A stretch of DNA of 64,000 nt from CAVSJO01 sp963728445 (GTDB lineage: Bacteria > Gemmatimonadota > Gemmatimonadetes > Longimicrobiales > RSA9): NCBI GenBank assembly GCA_963728445.1, contig CAVSJO010000001.1, positions 62,001 to 126,000 of the forward strand, read 5' to 3'. Position numbers and translations under genes: made by a program. Below are positions 10,201-18,290 of this stretch, piece by piece (position 1 is the stretch's first letter; each line of letters begins with the position of its first letter). The notes under the pieces are model-generated. The model was not told the origin of the DNA. It worked only from the letters and a program-made list of their open reading frames with translations, and did no database searches.

Positions 10201-10441
10201 CTGTCTGCGCTGGTGTCAGCCTCGCCCGCGTCCGGACTCGCCACGCTCGAGACGATCGTGCAGGGCGCCGACCGGGAGCCGACGGCACAGGCGCGGGCGT
10301 CGCTCGGAGGAGCTGACCTCGCGGCTGCGAGCGCAGCGGGCGGAGTGGCAGGCGATCGTGGCGGGACTGCCGGGCGCGGGCGCTTCGGTGGTTCAGGTGC
10401 CTGCGGTGTCTGCACCGCGCATCGGGGCGGCACGGGAGTAG
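7272..10441 (+). pseudogene. VPS10/BNR beta-propeller secreted protein with two +1 frameshifts
   Basis: The reading starts at ATG 7272 with a signal peptide (RRAGVAGLLLLLAVLCAPGLAVGQ), then RWRMIGPFRAGRALAASGVAGD and repeated BNR/Asp-box motifs (STDGGKTW, SDDGGGSW, SLDGGRTW, TRDGGATW). These mark the WD40/YVTN/BNR sortilin-like family of about 1,000-residue secreted proteins, often labelled glycosyl hydrolase. The frame breaks near 7970: the bases read TCG AAC G CCG GAC CAC where SNPDHVW is expected, so one G is extra. Reading resumes in the next frame until about 10303. There a second extra G (GCG TCG CTC G GAG GAG) shifts the tail into the frame that ends SAPRIGAARE at TGA 10439-10441. Everything else is well conserved, so the gene is either freshly broken or the reads carry two indels. 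It is predicted to be extracytoplasmic; the ligand is unknown. Confidence 0.8.
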
Positions 10442-10504
10442 GCCTTCACCGGGGCTCGGGTTCTCCGTGGCCTCGCGAAGCAGGCTGCTGAAAGGAGCAG
10501 GCGG

Positions 10505-11182
10505 ATGAAGATCGGCATGCTGGGCTCGGGCATCGTCGGACGGAACGTGGGCGGGGCGCTGGTGAAGGCGGGCGAGAAGGTCGTGCTGGGCACGCGCACG
10601 CCGGACGACCTGGACGGGCCGCGGGGGCGGGACGGGCAGACGCTGCGGCAGTGGATGGACGCGGGCGGCGAGCACGCGCAGGTGGGCACGTTCGCGGAGG
10701 CCGCCGCGTTCGGGGACGTCGTCGTGAACGCAACGAACGGCGCCGCGTCGATGGACGCCCTCGCCGCGGCCGGCGCGGAGAACCTCGAGGGCAAGATCCT
10801 CATCGACATCGCCAACCCGCTGGACTTCTCGAAGGGCATGCCGCCGACGCTGCTGTACTGCAACGACGACTCCCTGGGCGAGAGGATCCAGGCGGCCTAC
10901 CCGCAGGCGCGAGTGGTCAAGACGCTGAACACCACGAACACCATGGTCATGACCGACCCGGGTCAGGTCGGCGACGGCGAGCACACGATGTTCGTCGCCG
11001 GGAACGACGCCGACGCGAAGGCCGACGTCACGCGCTGGCTGCACGACTGGTTCGGCTGGAAGGACGTCCTCGACGTGGGCGACATGACGGCAGCCCGGGG
11101 CATGGAGATGGTGCTTCCGCTGTGGGTCCGGTTGATGGGGACGCTCGGGACGGCGGCGTTCAATTTCCGGATCGTGCGGTAA
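10505..11182 (+). CDS. F420/NADP-oxidoreductase-like NAD(P)-binding protein
   Basis: The 225-residue protein opens with a Rossmann dinucleotide loop (MKIGMLGSGIVGRNVGGALV). It then has GTRTPDDL, in which the Arg/Thr pair after strand 2 suggests NADP(H). Later VVVNATNGAAS, ILIDIANPLDFSKG and VVKTLNTTNTMVM match the F420-dependent NADP reductase (PF03807-type) and ProC-like fold. F420 reductases transfer hydride between F420H2 and NADP. Many bacterial relatives lack proof of F420 use, so the substrate is open. Start ATG 10505 has AAAGGAGC eight bases upstream. It directly follows the frameshifted BNR gene on the same strand but need not be functionally linked. It is soluble. Confidence 0.82.
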   Translation: MKIGMLGSGIVGRNVGGALVKAGEKVVLGTRTPDDLDGPRGRDGQTLRQWMDAGGEHAQVGTFAEAAAFGDVVVNATNGAASMDALAAAGAENLEGKILIDIANPLDFSKGMPPTLLYCNDDSLGERIQAAYPQARVVKTLNTTNTMVMTDPGQVGDGEHTMFVAGNDADAKADVTRWLHDWFGWKDVLDVGDMTAARGMEMVLPLWVRLMGTLGTAAFNFRIVR

Positions 11183-11470
11183 CGCCGTGCGGTAGCGCCG
11201 TGCGGTAGCGCCGTGGGTTGAAGTAGTCCGTTTGCATCGAGAAACATCGCAGTCTTTTGTGGGAATTCTTCCGACAGCCGCTCGACCCCGGGCGGTGGAT
11301 CGCCCCACGCCGGTTTCACACCTCCCTATACGGAATTCCTGGGTTCTCCCGACAGAGAGCGGCCCTACGCGGGTCTAGCTTTCGTTCGTCCCTGATGGAG
11401 GCGGCCCGAGGGGCGGGTCGGCCGGCGACGGCAGGAGGCCTCCGCGGGGGAAGCGAGAGAGGAGAACACG
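11173..11470. repeat. 13-bp tandem repeat (3 copies) and spacer before the YceI gene
   Basis: Three exact-length copies of CGTGCGGTARCGC occupy 11173-11185, 11186-11198 and 11199-11211, with a partial fourth (CGTGGG). The first copy encodes the last residues and stop codon of the preceding gene, so the array grew out of coding sequence. The rest of the spacer to 11470 holds two related GGAATTC...CCGACAG segments (about 11263-11278 and 11334-11356). No gene is visible; the yceI promoter probably lies here. Confidence 0.7.
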
Positions 11471-12088
11471 ATGCGAGGCATGATTGCGATCGGACTGGCG
11501 GTGCTCGGCGTGGGAGTGGTGGGATCGCTCCAGGCCCAGCAGCCGGCCGGCGAGCTGGAGATATCGGGAACGTCCACGGTGCGTCCCTGGACGTGCAAGG
11601 AGACGGACATCGAGACCGAGGTGAAGGCGCCGGCGGGGTTCGCGGCGCAGATCCTGGCCGGTGAGAAGGCGGTGGACGGCGTCGCCCTGAGCTTCCCGGT
11701 GGAGAAGATCGACTGCGGCAACGGGAAGATGAACGAGCACATGCGCAAGGCGCTGAAGGAAGAGAAGTACGACGCGATCCGCTTCGAGCTGAGCACGTAC
11801 GAGATCGGCCAGGCGGTGGCGGCGGGGCAGGTGCCGGTGAAGGTGGTCGGGCAGATGACGATCGCGGGCACGACGAAGCCGATGACGATGGACGTCACGG
11901 TGGAGAAGTCGGCGAACGGGGGGCTCGAGGTGAAGGGCTCGCAGTCGCTGCTGATGACGGAGTTCGGCGTGAAGCCGCCGACGCTGATGCTCGGCACGCT
12001 GAAGGTAGGAGACGAGGTGGCTGTGAAGTTCGACGTGACGCTCTCGCCTTCGACGGTCGCGCTGCTGCGGCTGCCGGAGACGAGGTAG
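11471..12088 (+). CDS. YceI-family periplasmic lipid-binding protein
   Basis: The 205-residue protein starts at ATG 11471 with GAGAGGAG upstream. A signal peptide (MRGMIAIGLAVLGVGVVGSLQAQ) ends near residue 23. The mature part has the YceI lipocalin-like pattern: GTSTVRPWTC, then VDGVALSFPVEKIDCGNGKMNEHMRKALKEEKY. The segment VVGQMTIAGTTKPMTMDVTV and a late FGVKPPTLMLGTLKVGDEVAVKF strand complete it. Family members bind isoprenoid quinones or similar lipids in the periplasm. It is followed within 30 bases by an outer-membrane barrel gene, so the two probably form an operon. Quinone or isoprenoid handling next to many quinone-linked enzymes is plausible but not shown. Confidence 0.88.
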   Translation: MRGMIAIGLAVLGVGVVGSLQAQQPAGELEISGTSTVRPWTCKETDIETEVKAPAGFAAQILAGEKAVDGVALSFPVEKIDCGNGKMNEHMRKALKEEKYDAIRFELSTYEIGQAVAAGQVPVKVVGQMTIAGTTKPMTMDVTVEKSANGGLEVKGSQSLLMTEFGVKPPTLMLGTLKVGDEVAVKFDVTLSPSTVALLRLPETR

Positions 12089-12117
12089 GCGGGCGATCTG
12101 GATTCGATAACGAGACC

Positions 12118-13578
12118 ATGAACTCGAGAACGGATAGAACGATGAGAGCGCAGAGCGGTCTGTACCTGACGGCGGTGCTGGGACTCGGCCTCGGGCTGGC
12201 GGTGGCGCCGCTGGCGGCCCAGCAGCAGGTTGCGCAGGCGGGGACGCAGCAGCAGGCGGTGGCGCAGGCGACGACGCCCGCGGTGGCGACGTCGCCCACG
12301 GCCGAGACGCCGGACACGGCGGCCACGGAGGCCCAGAGCCGGAAGTCGCTGCTGGTGCCCCACACCGCGATCCAGCACGCGGTGCCCCGGGACCAGCGCG
12401 GGCTGAACCAGTTCGAGCCGCCAAAGCTGGACGGCACGGAGTTCGACGGCTTCGCACTGAGCTTCGGCGCGGCGTTCACGCAGGCGTTCCAGGACCTGTC
12501 GCACAGCAACGCGGCGGCACCGAGCGTGTCGGACGGCGTGAACGCGAATCAGCTCAAGGACATCGGCGCGGGCTTCGACAACGCGAGCGCGAACCTGTAC
12601 CTGGACGCGCAGGTAGCGCCCGGCATCCGCGTGGCGCTGGAGACGTACCTGTCCTCGCGGCACCACAACGAGACGTGGGTGAAGGACGGCTACCTGCTCA
12701 TCGACCAGTCGCCCATCAACTGGCTGCCGCTGCAGTTCGCGATGGCCTTCACGACGGTCAAGGTCGGGCACTTCGAGATCGACTACGGCGACGCGCACTT
12801 CCGGCGCTCGGACAACGGCCAGTCGCTCTTCAACCCGTTCGTGGGCAACCTGATCATGGACGCCTTCACCACCGAGGTCGGCGGTGAGGTGTACGTGCGG
12901 CCGGGCCCGTTCATCGCCATGGTCGGCCTGACGGGCGGTGAGATCCACGGAGAGGTGACGAGCCCGTCGAAGCGCTCGCCGGCGATCTACGGCAAGCTGG
13001 GCTTCGACAAGCAGATCACGCCGGACGTGCGGGTGCGTCTTACGGGCTCCGTGTTCAGCCAGGCGAAGGCGATGAACAACACCTTCTTCGGCGGCGACCG
13101 GGCGGGCTCCCCCTACTGGTACGTGATGGAGAACACGGCGGCGTCGTCCAGCAGCCAGGCGTGGTCGGGCACGCTCAACCCGGGCATGCGCAGTGAGCTG
13201 CACGACTACATGATCAACCCCTTCGTGAAGGTCGGCGGCCTGGAGCTGTTCGGCGTGATCGAGGGCTCGAAGGGCCGCGCGGCCAACGAGGCGACGACGC
13301 GGACGTGGCACCAGTACGCGGGCGACGTCGTCTACCGCTTCCTCGACGACGACCTCTTCGTCGGCGGCCGCTACAACACGGCCAAGGGGCAGCTCGCGGG
13401 CATCACCAGCGACGTGAGCGTGGACCGCACCGCCCTGTCGGCCGGCTGGTTCGTGACGCCGAGCCTGCTCCTCAAGGGCGAGTACGTGAACCAGAAGTAC
13501 AATGACTTCCCGACGTCGGACATCCGGGCCGGGGGACAGTTCGATGGGCTGATGCTGACGGGGGTGGTTTCGTTCTGA
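12118..13578 (+). CDS. Outer-membrane beta-barrel (porin-like) protein
   Basis: The protein is 486 residues from ATG 12118; ATG 12142 would give a tighter signal peptide and is equally possible. The signal peptide ends at PLAAQQQ, followed by a Gln/Ala/Thr-rich linker (about 36-75). The body is a series of alternating aromatic/polar strands (LYLDAQVAPGIRVALETYL, LQFAMAFTTVKVGHFEIDYG, GGEVYVRPGPFIAMVGLTGG). It ends in a C-terminal phenylalanine (LTGVVSF), the usual outer-membrane insertion signal. The segment VGHFEIDYGDAHFRRSDNGQ recalls porins of the phosphate/anion type. The barrel should span the outer membrane. It follows the YceI gene and ends at a repeat array. Confidence 0.8.
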   Translation: MNSRTDRTMRAQSGLYLTAVLGLGLGLAVAPLAAQQQVAQAGTQQQAVAQATTPAVATSPTAETPDTAATEAQSRKSLLVPHTAIQHAVPRDQRGLNQFEPPKLDGTEFDGFALSFGAAFTQAFQDLSHSNAAAPSVSDGVNANQLKDIGAGFDNASANLYLDAQVAPGIRVALETYLSSRHHNETWVKDGYLLIDQSPINWLPLQFAMAFTTVKVGHFEIDYGDAHFRRSDNGQSLFNPFVGNLIMDAFTTEVGGEVYVRPGPFIAMVGLTGGEIHGEVTSPSKRSPAIYGKLGFDKQITPDVRVRLTGSVFSQAKAMNNTFFGGDRAGSPYWYVMENTAASSSSQAWSGTLNPGMRSELHDYMINPFVKVGGLELFGVIEGSKGRAANEATTRTWHQYAGDVVYRFLDDDLFVGGRYNTAKGQLAGITSDVSVDRTALSAGWFVTPSLLLKGEYVNQKYNDFPTSDIRAGGQFDGLMLTGVVSF

Positions 13579-13957
13579 AGGCTGAGGCTTAGGCTGAGGC
13601 TTAGGCTGAGGCTTAGGCTGAGGCTTAGGCTGAGGCTTAGGCTGAGGCTTGAGCGGAGGCGGAAAGGCGGTTGCTTGGGCCGCTGACGTACCGGGGGGAG
13701 AAGGGCCCGGGGCGGATGGTTCGCTCCGGGCGCTTCTTGCTTCGGGGGTACTGCGGGAGGCGGGCGAGGTGCTGCGGGCGGGGTACTGCGGGCTGGGGAT
13801 GGGACCGCGGGGGGGGCGTGGATTTCCCGGCTTCGGGATGGGAGATTGCCTGACGGGGCGGGGGGCGCGGGTCGGCTAGGTTGGCGCGGGGTGGGGCGGG
13901 GGCGGGGGATGGTGCGTGGCGTGGGCGGCGGGGGCGCTGCCCGGAAAGGCGAAGGGG
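13579..13957. repeat. Gene-free 379 bases: 12-bp repeat array plus GCGGG-type repeats
   Basis: From 13580 to 13653 there are about six uninterrupted copies of GGCTGAGGCTTA, the same unit as at 172-226. From about 13746 to 13792 there are three degenerate copies of the TGCGGGCGAGG(T)AC family. The remainder to the cydA start is G-rich (runs of GGGG) with no recognisable gene. The last bases (GGAAAGGCGAAGGGG) are the ribosome-binding region of cydA. Confidence 0.85.
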
Positions 13958-15286
13958 ATGTCCGATCCGGTGACGGTGGACCGGCTGCTGTTCGCGTTCA
14001 CGGTGACGTACCACTACCTGTTCCCGCAGCTCACGATGGGGCTGGCGCTGCTGCTCTTCGGCATGAAGACGGCGGCGTGGCGGACGGGCAGCGAACATCT
14101 GGAGCGGGCGGCGCGATTCTGGGCCCGGATCTTCGCCATCAACTTCGCGGTGGGCGTGGTCACGGGGGTCCCGATGGAGTTCCAGTTCGGCACGAACTGG
14201 GCGGCCTTCTCGAAAGCGGCGGGTGGCGTGATCGGGCAGCCACTCGCAATGGAGGGCGTGTTCGCCTTCTTCCTGGAGTCGAGCGTACTCGGGCTCTTCC
14301 TGTTCGGCGAGGGTCGGATGAGCCGGGCGGCGCACTGGGCGACGTCGCTGCTCATCTTCGTCGGCTCGTGGCTGTCCGGCTTCTTCATCGTGGCGACCGA
14401 CGCGTTCATGCAGCACCCGGTCGGCTACGCGCAGGGTCCGGACGGGGCGCTCACGCTGACCAGTCTGGGCGGGTTGCTGGGCAACCCGTGGCTGCCGTGG
14501 CAGTACATGCACACGATGGTGGGCGCCGTTATCACGGGCGCATTCGCGATGTCGTCCGTCGGCGCGTTCTACCTGCTGACGCACCGGGACGAGGCGTACG
14601 GGCGGACGTTCGTGCGCTGGGGCGTGATCGCGGGCGTCGTCGCCTCCGTGGTGCAGCTCTATCCCCTCGGCGACGTGCACGGGCGCATGGTCGCGGACCA
14701 CCAGCCGGCGACGCTGGCGGCGATGGAGGGGCTGTTCCGAAGCGAGTACGGCGCGCCGGTCGTGATCCTCGGACAGCCGGACGTCGAGCACCGGACGATG
14801 GACAACGCGCTGGCGATCCCGCGGGCGCTCAGCTTCCTCACGTACCGGCGCTGGGAGGCTCGCGTGCCGGGGCTCGAGGACTTTCCGGAGAGCGACTGGC
14901 CGGACAACATCCCGCTGCTCTACTTCGCCTACCACATCATGGTGGGGCTGGGCACGCTGTTCATCGCGGTGCTGGCGCTCTCGGCCCTTCAGCTCTGGCG
15001 CGGGCGGCTGTACGACTCCCGGGCGACGCTGTGGGTGCTCATGCTGTCGCTGCCGTTCCCGTACATCGCGAACACGGCCGGGTGGATCACCGCCGAGGTG
15101 GGCCGGCAGCCGTGGCTGATCTACGGGCTGATGCGGACGGAGGCCGGGATCTCGCCGACGGTCTCGTCCGGCAACGGCACGTTCACGCTGCTCGGGTTCA
15201 TGGGGCTGTACCTGGTGCTGGGGATGCTCTTCCTGTTCCTGGTGGGGCGGGAGATCCAGCATGGGCCCGAGCCGGGAGGGGACTGA
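13958..15286 (+). CDS. cydA: Cytochrome bd-type quinol oxidase subunit I
   Basis: CydA carries haems b558, b595 and d and the quinol site of the terminal oxidase that reduces O2 at high affinity in the cytoplasmic membrane. The start is ATG 13958 (MSDPVTVDRLLFAF), with GAAGGGG just upstream. From this start the key residues fall at the positions known from E. coli: H19 (VTYHYLFPQ), E99 and E107 (LAMEGVFAFFLES) and H185 (WQYMHTMVGA). A YHIMVGLG segment supplies the Met ligand. The GRQPW motif (EVGRQPWLIYG) is present. The loop before it is short, so this is the short-Q-loop, CIO-like type. The 442-residue length is normal. cydB follows after 3 bases; no cydX or cydDC genes are nearby. Confidence 0.95.
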   Translation: MSDPVTVDRLLFAFTVTYHYLFPQLTMGLALLLFGMKTAAWRTGSEHLERAARFWARIFAINFAVGVVTGVPMEFQFGTNWAAFSKAAGGVIGQPLAMEGVFAFFLESSVLGLFLFGEGRMSRAAHWATSLLIFVGSWLSGFFIVATDAFMQHPVGYAQGPDGALTLTSLGGLLGNPWLPWQYMHTMVGAVITGAFAMSSVGAFYLLTHRDEAYGRTFVRWGVIAGVVASVVQLYPLGDVHGRMVADHQPATLAAMEGLFRSEYGAPVVILGQPDVEHRTMDNALAIPRALSFLTYRRWEARVPGLEDFPESDWPDNIPLLYFAYHIMVGLGTLFIAVLALSALQLWRGRLYDSRATLWVLMLSLPFPYIANTAGWITAEVGRQPWLIYGLMRTEAGISPTVSSGNGTFTLLGFMGLYLVLGMLFLFLVGREIQHGPEPGGD

Positions 15287-15289
15287 GCG

Positions 15290-16321
15290 ATGCTCGTGAC
15301 CGTGTGGTTCTGGCTCGTGGCGCTGATGATCTGCGGCTACGTGGTGCTGGACGGGTTCGACCTGGGGGCCGGCGCGCTCCACCTGCTGCTGGCGCGGACG
15401 GACGAGGAGCGGCGGGCCGTGCTCGCCAGCATCGGCCCGGTGTGGGACGGCAACGAGGTGTGGCTGCTCGCCGCCGGCGGCACGCTGTACTTCGCGTTCC
15501 CGGCCCTGTACGCGTCCAGCTTCAGCGGCTTCTACCTGCCCCTCATGATGGTGCTCTGGCTGCTGGTGCTGCGTGGGATCTCCATCGAGTTCCGCAGCCA
15601 CCTCGAAGGCCCGGTGTGGGCGCCCTTCTGGGACGTCGTCTTCTGCTTTTCGAGCGGGCTGCTGGCGCTCTTCCTCGGCGTTGCCCTCGGCAACGTCGTG
15701 CGGGGCGTGCCGCTGAACGCCGAGGGCTGGTTCTTCGAGCCGCTCTGGACCCACTTCCGGACGACGGACCGCACCGGCGTGCTGGACTGGTACACGCTCC
15801 TGGTCGGCGCCGCGTCCTTCTTCTCGCTGGCCATGCACGGTGCTCTCTGGGTGTGGCTCAAGACCACGGGCGACGTCGCCGATCGCGCGCGCCGGACCGC
15901 GCGGACCACGTGGCTGGTCGTGCTCCTGATGCTCGGCGTCGTGACGGGTGTGACCTGGCTCGTGCAGCCGCAGGTCCCGGCCCGCATGCAGGCCCACCCG
16001 GCCGGCTACCTGCTCCCGCTCCTCGCCCTCGCCGGGATGGGCGGCGTCGCCTGGGGCCTCGCGCGCGAGCGCGCGGCCGCGGCGTTCCTCTCCTCGGCCA
16101 CCTACCTGGTCGGCATGCTCGCAAGCGTCGCGTTCGGACTCTACCCGTACGTGCTGCCGTCGAACGGCGACCCGTCCCTCGGCCTCACCGCCCAGGGCGT
16201 GGCCGCCCCCGCGGCCGGGCTGCGGATCGGACTGTACTGGTGGATCCCGGGGATGATACTGGCGATCGGCTACTTCGTGGTCCTCTACCGCGGCCGCCTT
16301 CTCCAGGCGCCAACCCACTGA
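15290..16321 (+). CDS. cydB: Cytochrome bd-type quinol oxidase subunit II
   Basis: The 343-residue polytopic protein is the haem-free partner of CydA. It opens WFWLVALMICGYVVLDGFDLGAGAL and continues IGPVWDGNEVWLLAAGGTLYFAFP. The GFDLG and GPVWDGNEVW motifs are family signatures for the acidic proton path. About eight hydrophobic helices follow, and the C-terminus ends in a short basic tail. It lies three bases after cydA and is surely co-transcribed. With CydA it forms the complete two-subunit oxidase of the CIO type. It gives the cell oxygen-scavenging or microaerobic respiration, in keeping with the anaerobic pathway encoded at 40-48 kb. Confidence 0.95.
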   Translation: MLVTVWFWLVALMICGYVVLDGFDLGAGALHLLLARTDEERRAVLASIGPVWDGNEVWLLAAGGTLYFAFPALYASSFSGFYLPLMMVLWLLVLRGISIEFRSHLEGPVWAPFWDVVFCFSSGLLALFLGVALGNVVRGVPLNAEGWFFEPLWTHFRTTDRTGVLDWYTLLVGAASFFSLAMHGALWVWLKTTGDVADRARRTARTTWLVVLLMLGVVTGVTWLVQPQVPARMQAHPAGYLLPLLALAGMGGVAWGLARERAAAAFLSSATYLVGMLASVAFGLYPYVLPSNGDPSLGLTAQGVAAPAAGLRIGLYWWIPGMILAIGYFVVLYRGRLLQAPTH

Positions 16322-16385
16322 GGGCGCGGAGACCCGAGGGCGGAGGCAGAGGCCGCTGCCCCGCCGTCCCGCCCCCGCTGCAAGT

Positions 16386-16513
16386 CGTCCGCAGTACTCG
16401 CCCGCCGTATCCCCCCGCCGTATCCCCCCGCCGTATCCCCCCGCCGTATCCCCCCGCCGTATCCTCGCCCGCAGTCCTCGCCCGCAGTCCTCGCCCGCAG
16501 TCCCTCCCCCGCA
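16386..16513. repeat. 13-bp tandem repeats, two sub-arrays, reverse-oriented copy of the GCGGG family
   Basis: About five copies of a 13-bp unit CCGCCGTATCCCC are followed directly by about four copies of CTCGCCCGCAGTC. Read on the other strand these are GGGGATACGGCGG and GACTGCGGGCGAG, the latter matching the arrays at 3407-3532 and 50528-50605. The array fills most of the space between cydB and the DUF2568 gene. There are no unique spacers, so it is not a CRISPR. Confidence 0.9.
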
Positions 16514-16576
16514 GTACAATTCTCCTGCGCAAACCCGTCGTTACACCCACCCGACGTTACAAATGCAGAGGAAACC

Positions 16577-16936
16577 GTGAGTGGAATCGAGAAGGTGAAC
16601 CTGGGGCTGCGGGCGGTGATGGAGGCGGGCGTCGTGGTGGGGTTCGGGGTGTGGGGCTGGCACGCGGGCGGGGCGACGTGGAGTCGCGCGCTTCTGGCGG
16701 TGGTGGCGCCGCTGGTGGGCTTCGGGTTCTGGGGCGCGGTCGACTTCCGGGGGGCCGGTCGCTGGGCGGAGGGTCTGCGCCTGGTGCAGGAGCTGGCGAT
16801 CTCGTTGCTGGCAGGGGCGGGTCTGATGGCGGCGGGTTGGCCGGCGTGGGGGTGGGCGCTGGTGGGGATCAGCGTGGTGTATCACGGGCTGGTGTACGCC
16901 TCGGGCGCGCGGCTTCTGCGGGGGGACGTACACTGA
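16577..16936 (+). CDS. DUF2568 (YrdB-like) small membrane protein
   Basis: The 119-residue protein starts at GTG 16577, with AGAGGAAACC directly upstream as the ribosome-binding site. It has four hydrophobic helices, the usual layout of the DUF2568 family: LGLRAVMEAGVVVGFGVWGW, ALLAVVAPLVGFGFWG, LAISLLAGAGLMAAG and ALVGISVVYHGLVYA. It has the conserved early Glu in the first helix and an Arg-Leu-Val-Glu-like turn (GLRLVQELAI) before the third. The biochemical role of the family is unknown. It stands alone between the cyd operon and the flavoprotein gene. Confidence 0.75.
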   Translation: MSGIEKVNLGLRAVMEAGVVVGFGVWGWHAGGATWSRALLAVVAPLVGFGFWGAVDFRGAGRWAEGLRLVQELAISLLAGAGLMAAGWPAWGWALVGISVVYHGLVYASGARLLRGDVH

Positions 16937-17078
16937 ATTGCCCATGGCGTGATGTGCGGAATTTGGTGAATTCGCCCGAAGCGCGGGACGGGGTCGACGT
17001 GCGATCCTTGAGATGAGCCGGGGCCGAACGGCCGCGGCGGCGGGAACGAGTCAGGAGTGACCCCGGCCGGAGGCAGCC

Positions 17079-18290
17079 ATGACCGAGCAGGCGCGAAGCA
17101 GGACAGGACTCGAGGACGGCCCCGATCGCTACGACGTCGTCGTGATCGGCGGCGGGCAGAGCGGGCTGTCGGTGGGCTACCACCTGTCCCGCGCAGGGCT
17201 CCGGTTCGTGATCCTGGAGGCGCGGGGGCGGGTGGGCGACGCGTGGCGGCAGCGGTGGGACTCGCTGCGGCTGTTCACGCCGGCGCGCTACAACGGGCTG
17301 GATGGCATGCCCTTCCCGACGTCGCCCGACTACTTCCCGACGAAGGACGAGATGGGGGACTACCTGGAGTCCTACGCGGCGCGGTTCGACCTGCCGGTGC
17401 GGACGGGTGAGCGGGTGGTGCGGGTGTGGCGGGACGCCGGCGCCGATGCCGCGCATGGCGCCGATGGCTCGGACGGCGCAAACGGCTTCCTCATCGAGAC
17501 CGCGTCAGGCGCGGGGCGGCGACGCTACGCGGCGGGCGCGGTCGTCGTCGCCATGGCGTCGTACCAGCGGCCGAAGGTCCCGGACTTCGCGGGGGAGCTG
17601 GCGCCGGACATCGTGCAGCTCCACTCCTTCGAGTACCGCAACCCGGACCAGCTGGGGGACGGGCCGGTGCTGCTGGTCGGGGCTGGCAACTCGGGCTCGG
17701 AGATCGCCATGGAGCTGTCCCGGGACCACGAGGTGTTCGTGTCGGGTCGCCACACGGGGCACCTGCCGTTCCGGATCGCCGGGCTGCCGGGCCGCTACCT
17801 CTTCGTGCCCCTCGTGCTTCGGGTGCTCTTCCACCGGCTCTTCACGGTCCGGACGCCCGTGGGTCGCAAACTCCGGACGGCCATGGGGCACAAGGGTGGG
17901 CCGCTGATCCGCGTGCGGCCGTCGGACCTGCGCCGCGCGGGGGTGGAGTGGCTGCCGCGCATGGCGGGCGTACGGGAGGGCCGACCGGTGCTGGAGGACG
18001 GGCGCGTGCTGGACGTGGCGAACGTCGTGTGGTGCACGGGCTTCCACCCGGGCTTCGACTGGCTCGACCTGCCGGTGCACGGCGACTTCGAGCCGCGCCA
18101 CCACAGCGGCGTGGCGGACGACGTCGAGGGCCTCTACTTCGTGGGGCTGCACTTCCTGCACGCGCTGTCCTCGGGAATGGTGCACGGGGTGGGGCGGGAC
18201 GCGAAGCGGATCGTGGACGAGGTCGTCCGGGGCGGGGCCGGCCGGCGAGACGAGGCCGATCAGCCGACCAGGCCGCTCTCGTACGCGTAG
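17079..18290 (+). CDS. CzcO-like FAD/NAD(P)-dependent flavoprotein monooxygenase
   Basis: The 403-residue protein has an N-terminal FAD-binding Rossmann motif (VVVIGGGQSGLSVGYHLSRA, GGGQSG at residues 24-29). It continues with DAWRQRWDSLRLFTPARYN, a hallmark of the CzcO/flavin-containing monooxygenase group. A second dinucleotide motif (VLLVGAGNSGSEIAMEL, about 196-212) binds NADPH. The segment VVWCTGFHPGFDWL is the usual FMO fingerprint near the C-terminus. Substrates range from small sulfur or nitrogen compounds to ketones, and none can be assigned here. The last 31 bases overlap tail-to-tail with the LuxR-type gene on the other strand. It is soluble. Confidence 0.88.
   Translation: MTEQARSRTGLEDGPDRYDVVVIGGGQSGLSVGYHLSRAGLRFVILEARGRVGDAWRQRWDSLRLFTPARYNGLDGMPFPTSPDYFPTKDEMGDYLESYAARFDLPVRTGERVVRVWRDAGADAAHGADGSDGANGFLIETASGAGRRRYAAGAVVVAMASYQRPKVPDFAGELAPDIVQLHSFEYRNPDQLGDGPVLLVGAGNSGSEIAMELSRDHEVFVSGRHTGHLPFRIAGLPGRYLFVPLVLRVLFHRLFTVRTPVGRKLRTAMGHKGGPLIRVRPSDLRRAGVEWLPRMAGVREGRPVLEDGRVLDVANVVWCTGFHPGFDWLDLPVHGDFEPRHHSGVADDVEGLYFVGLHFLHALSSGMVHGVGRDAKRIVDEVVRGGAGRRDEADQPTRPLSYA

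Noticed and set aside
16386..16513. CRISPR-like regular repeats
   Set aside because: Units abut with no unique spacers and no cas genes are near; these are plain tandem repeats.
13637..16519. 960-codon minus-strand frame over cydAB
   Set aside because: It is antisense to clear cydA and cydB with catalytic residues in place, and its composition is Arg/His/Gln-rich.
18260..18290. Tail overlap of the CzcO-like and LuxR-type genes as a regulatory antisense element
   Set aside because: A 31-base convergent overlap is common in compact genomes and nothing else supports regulation.
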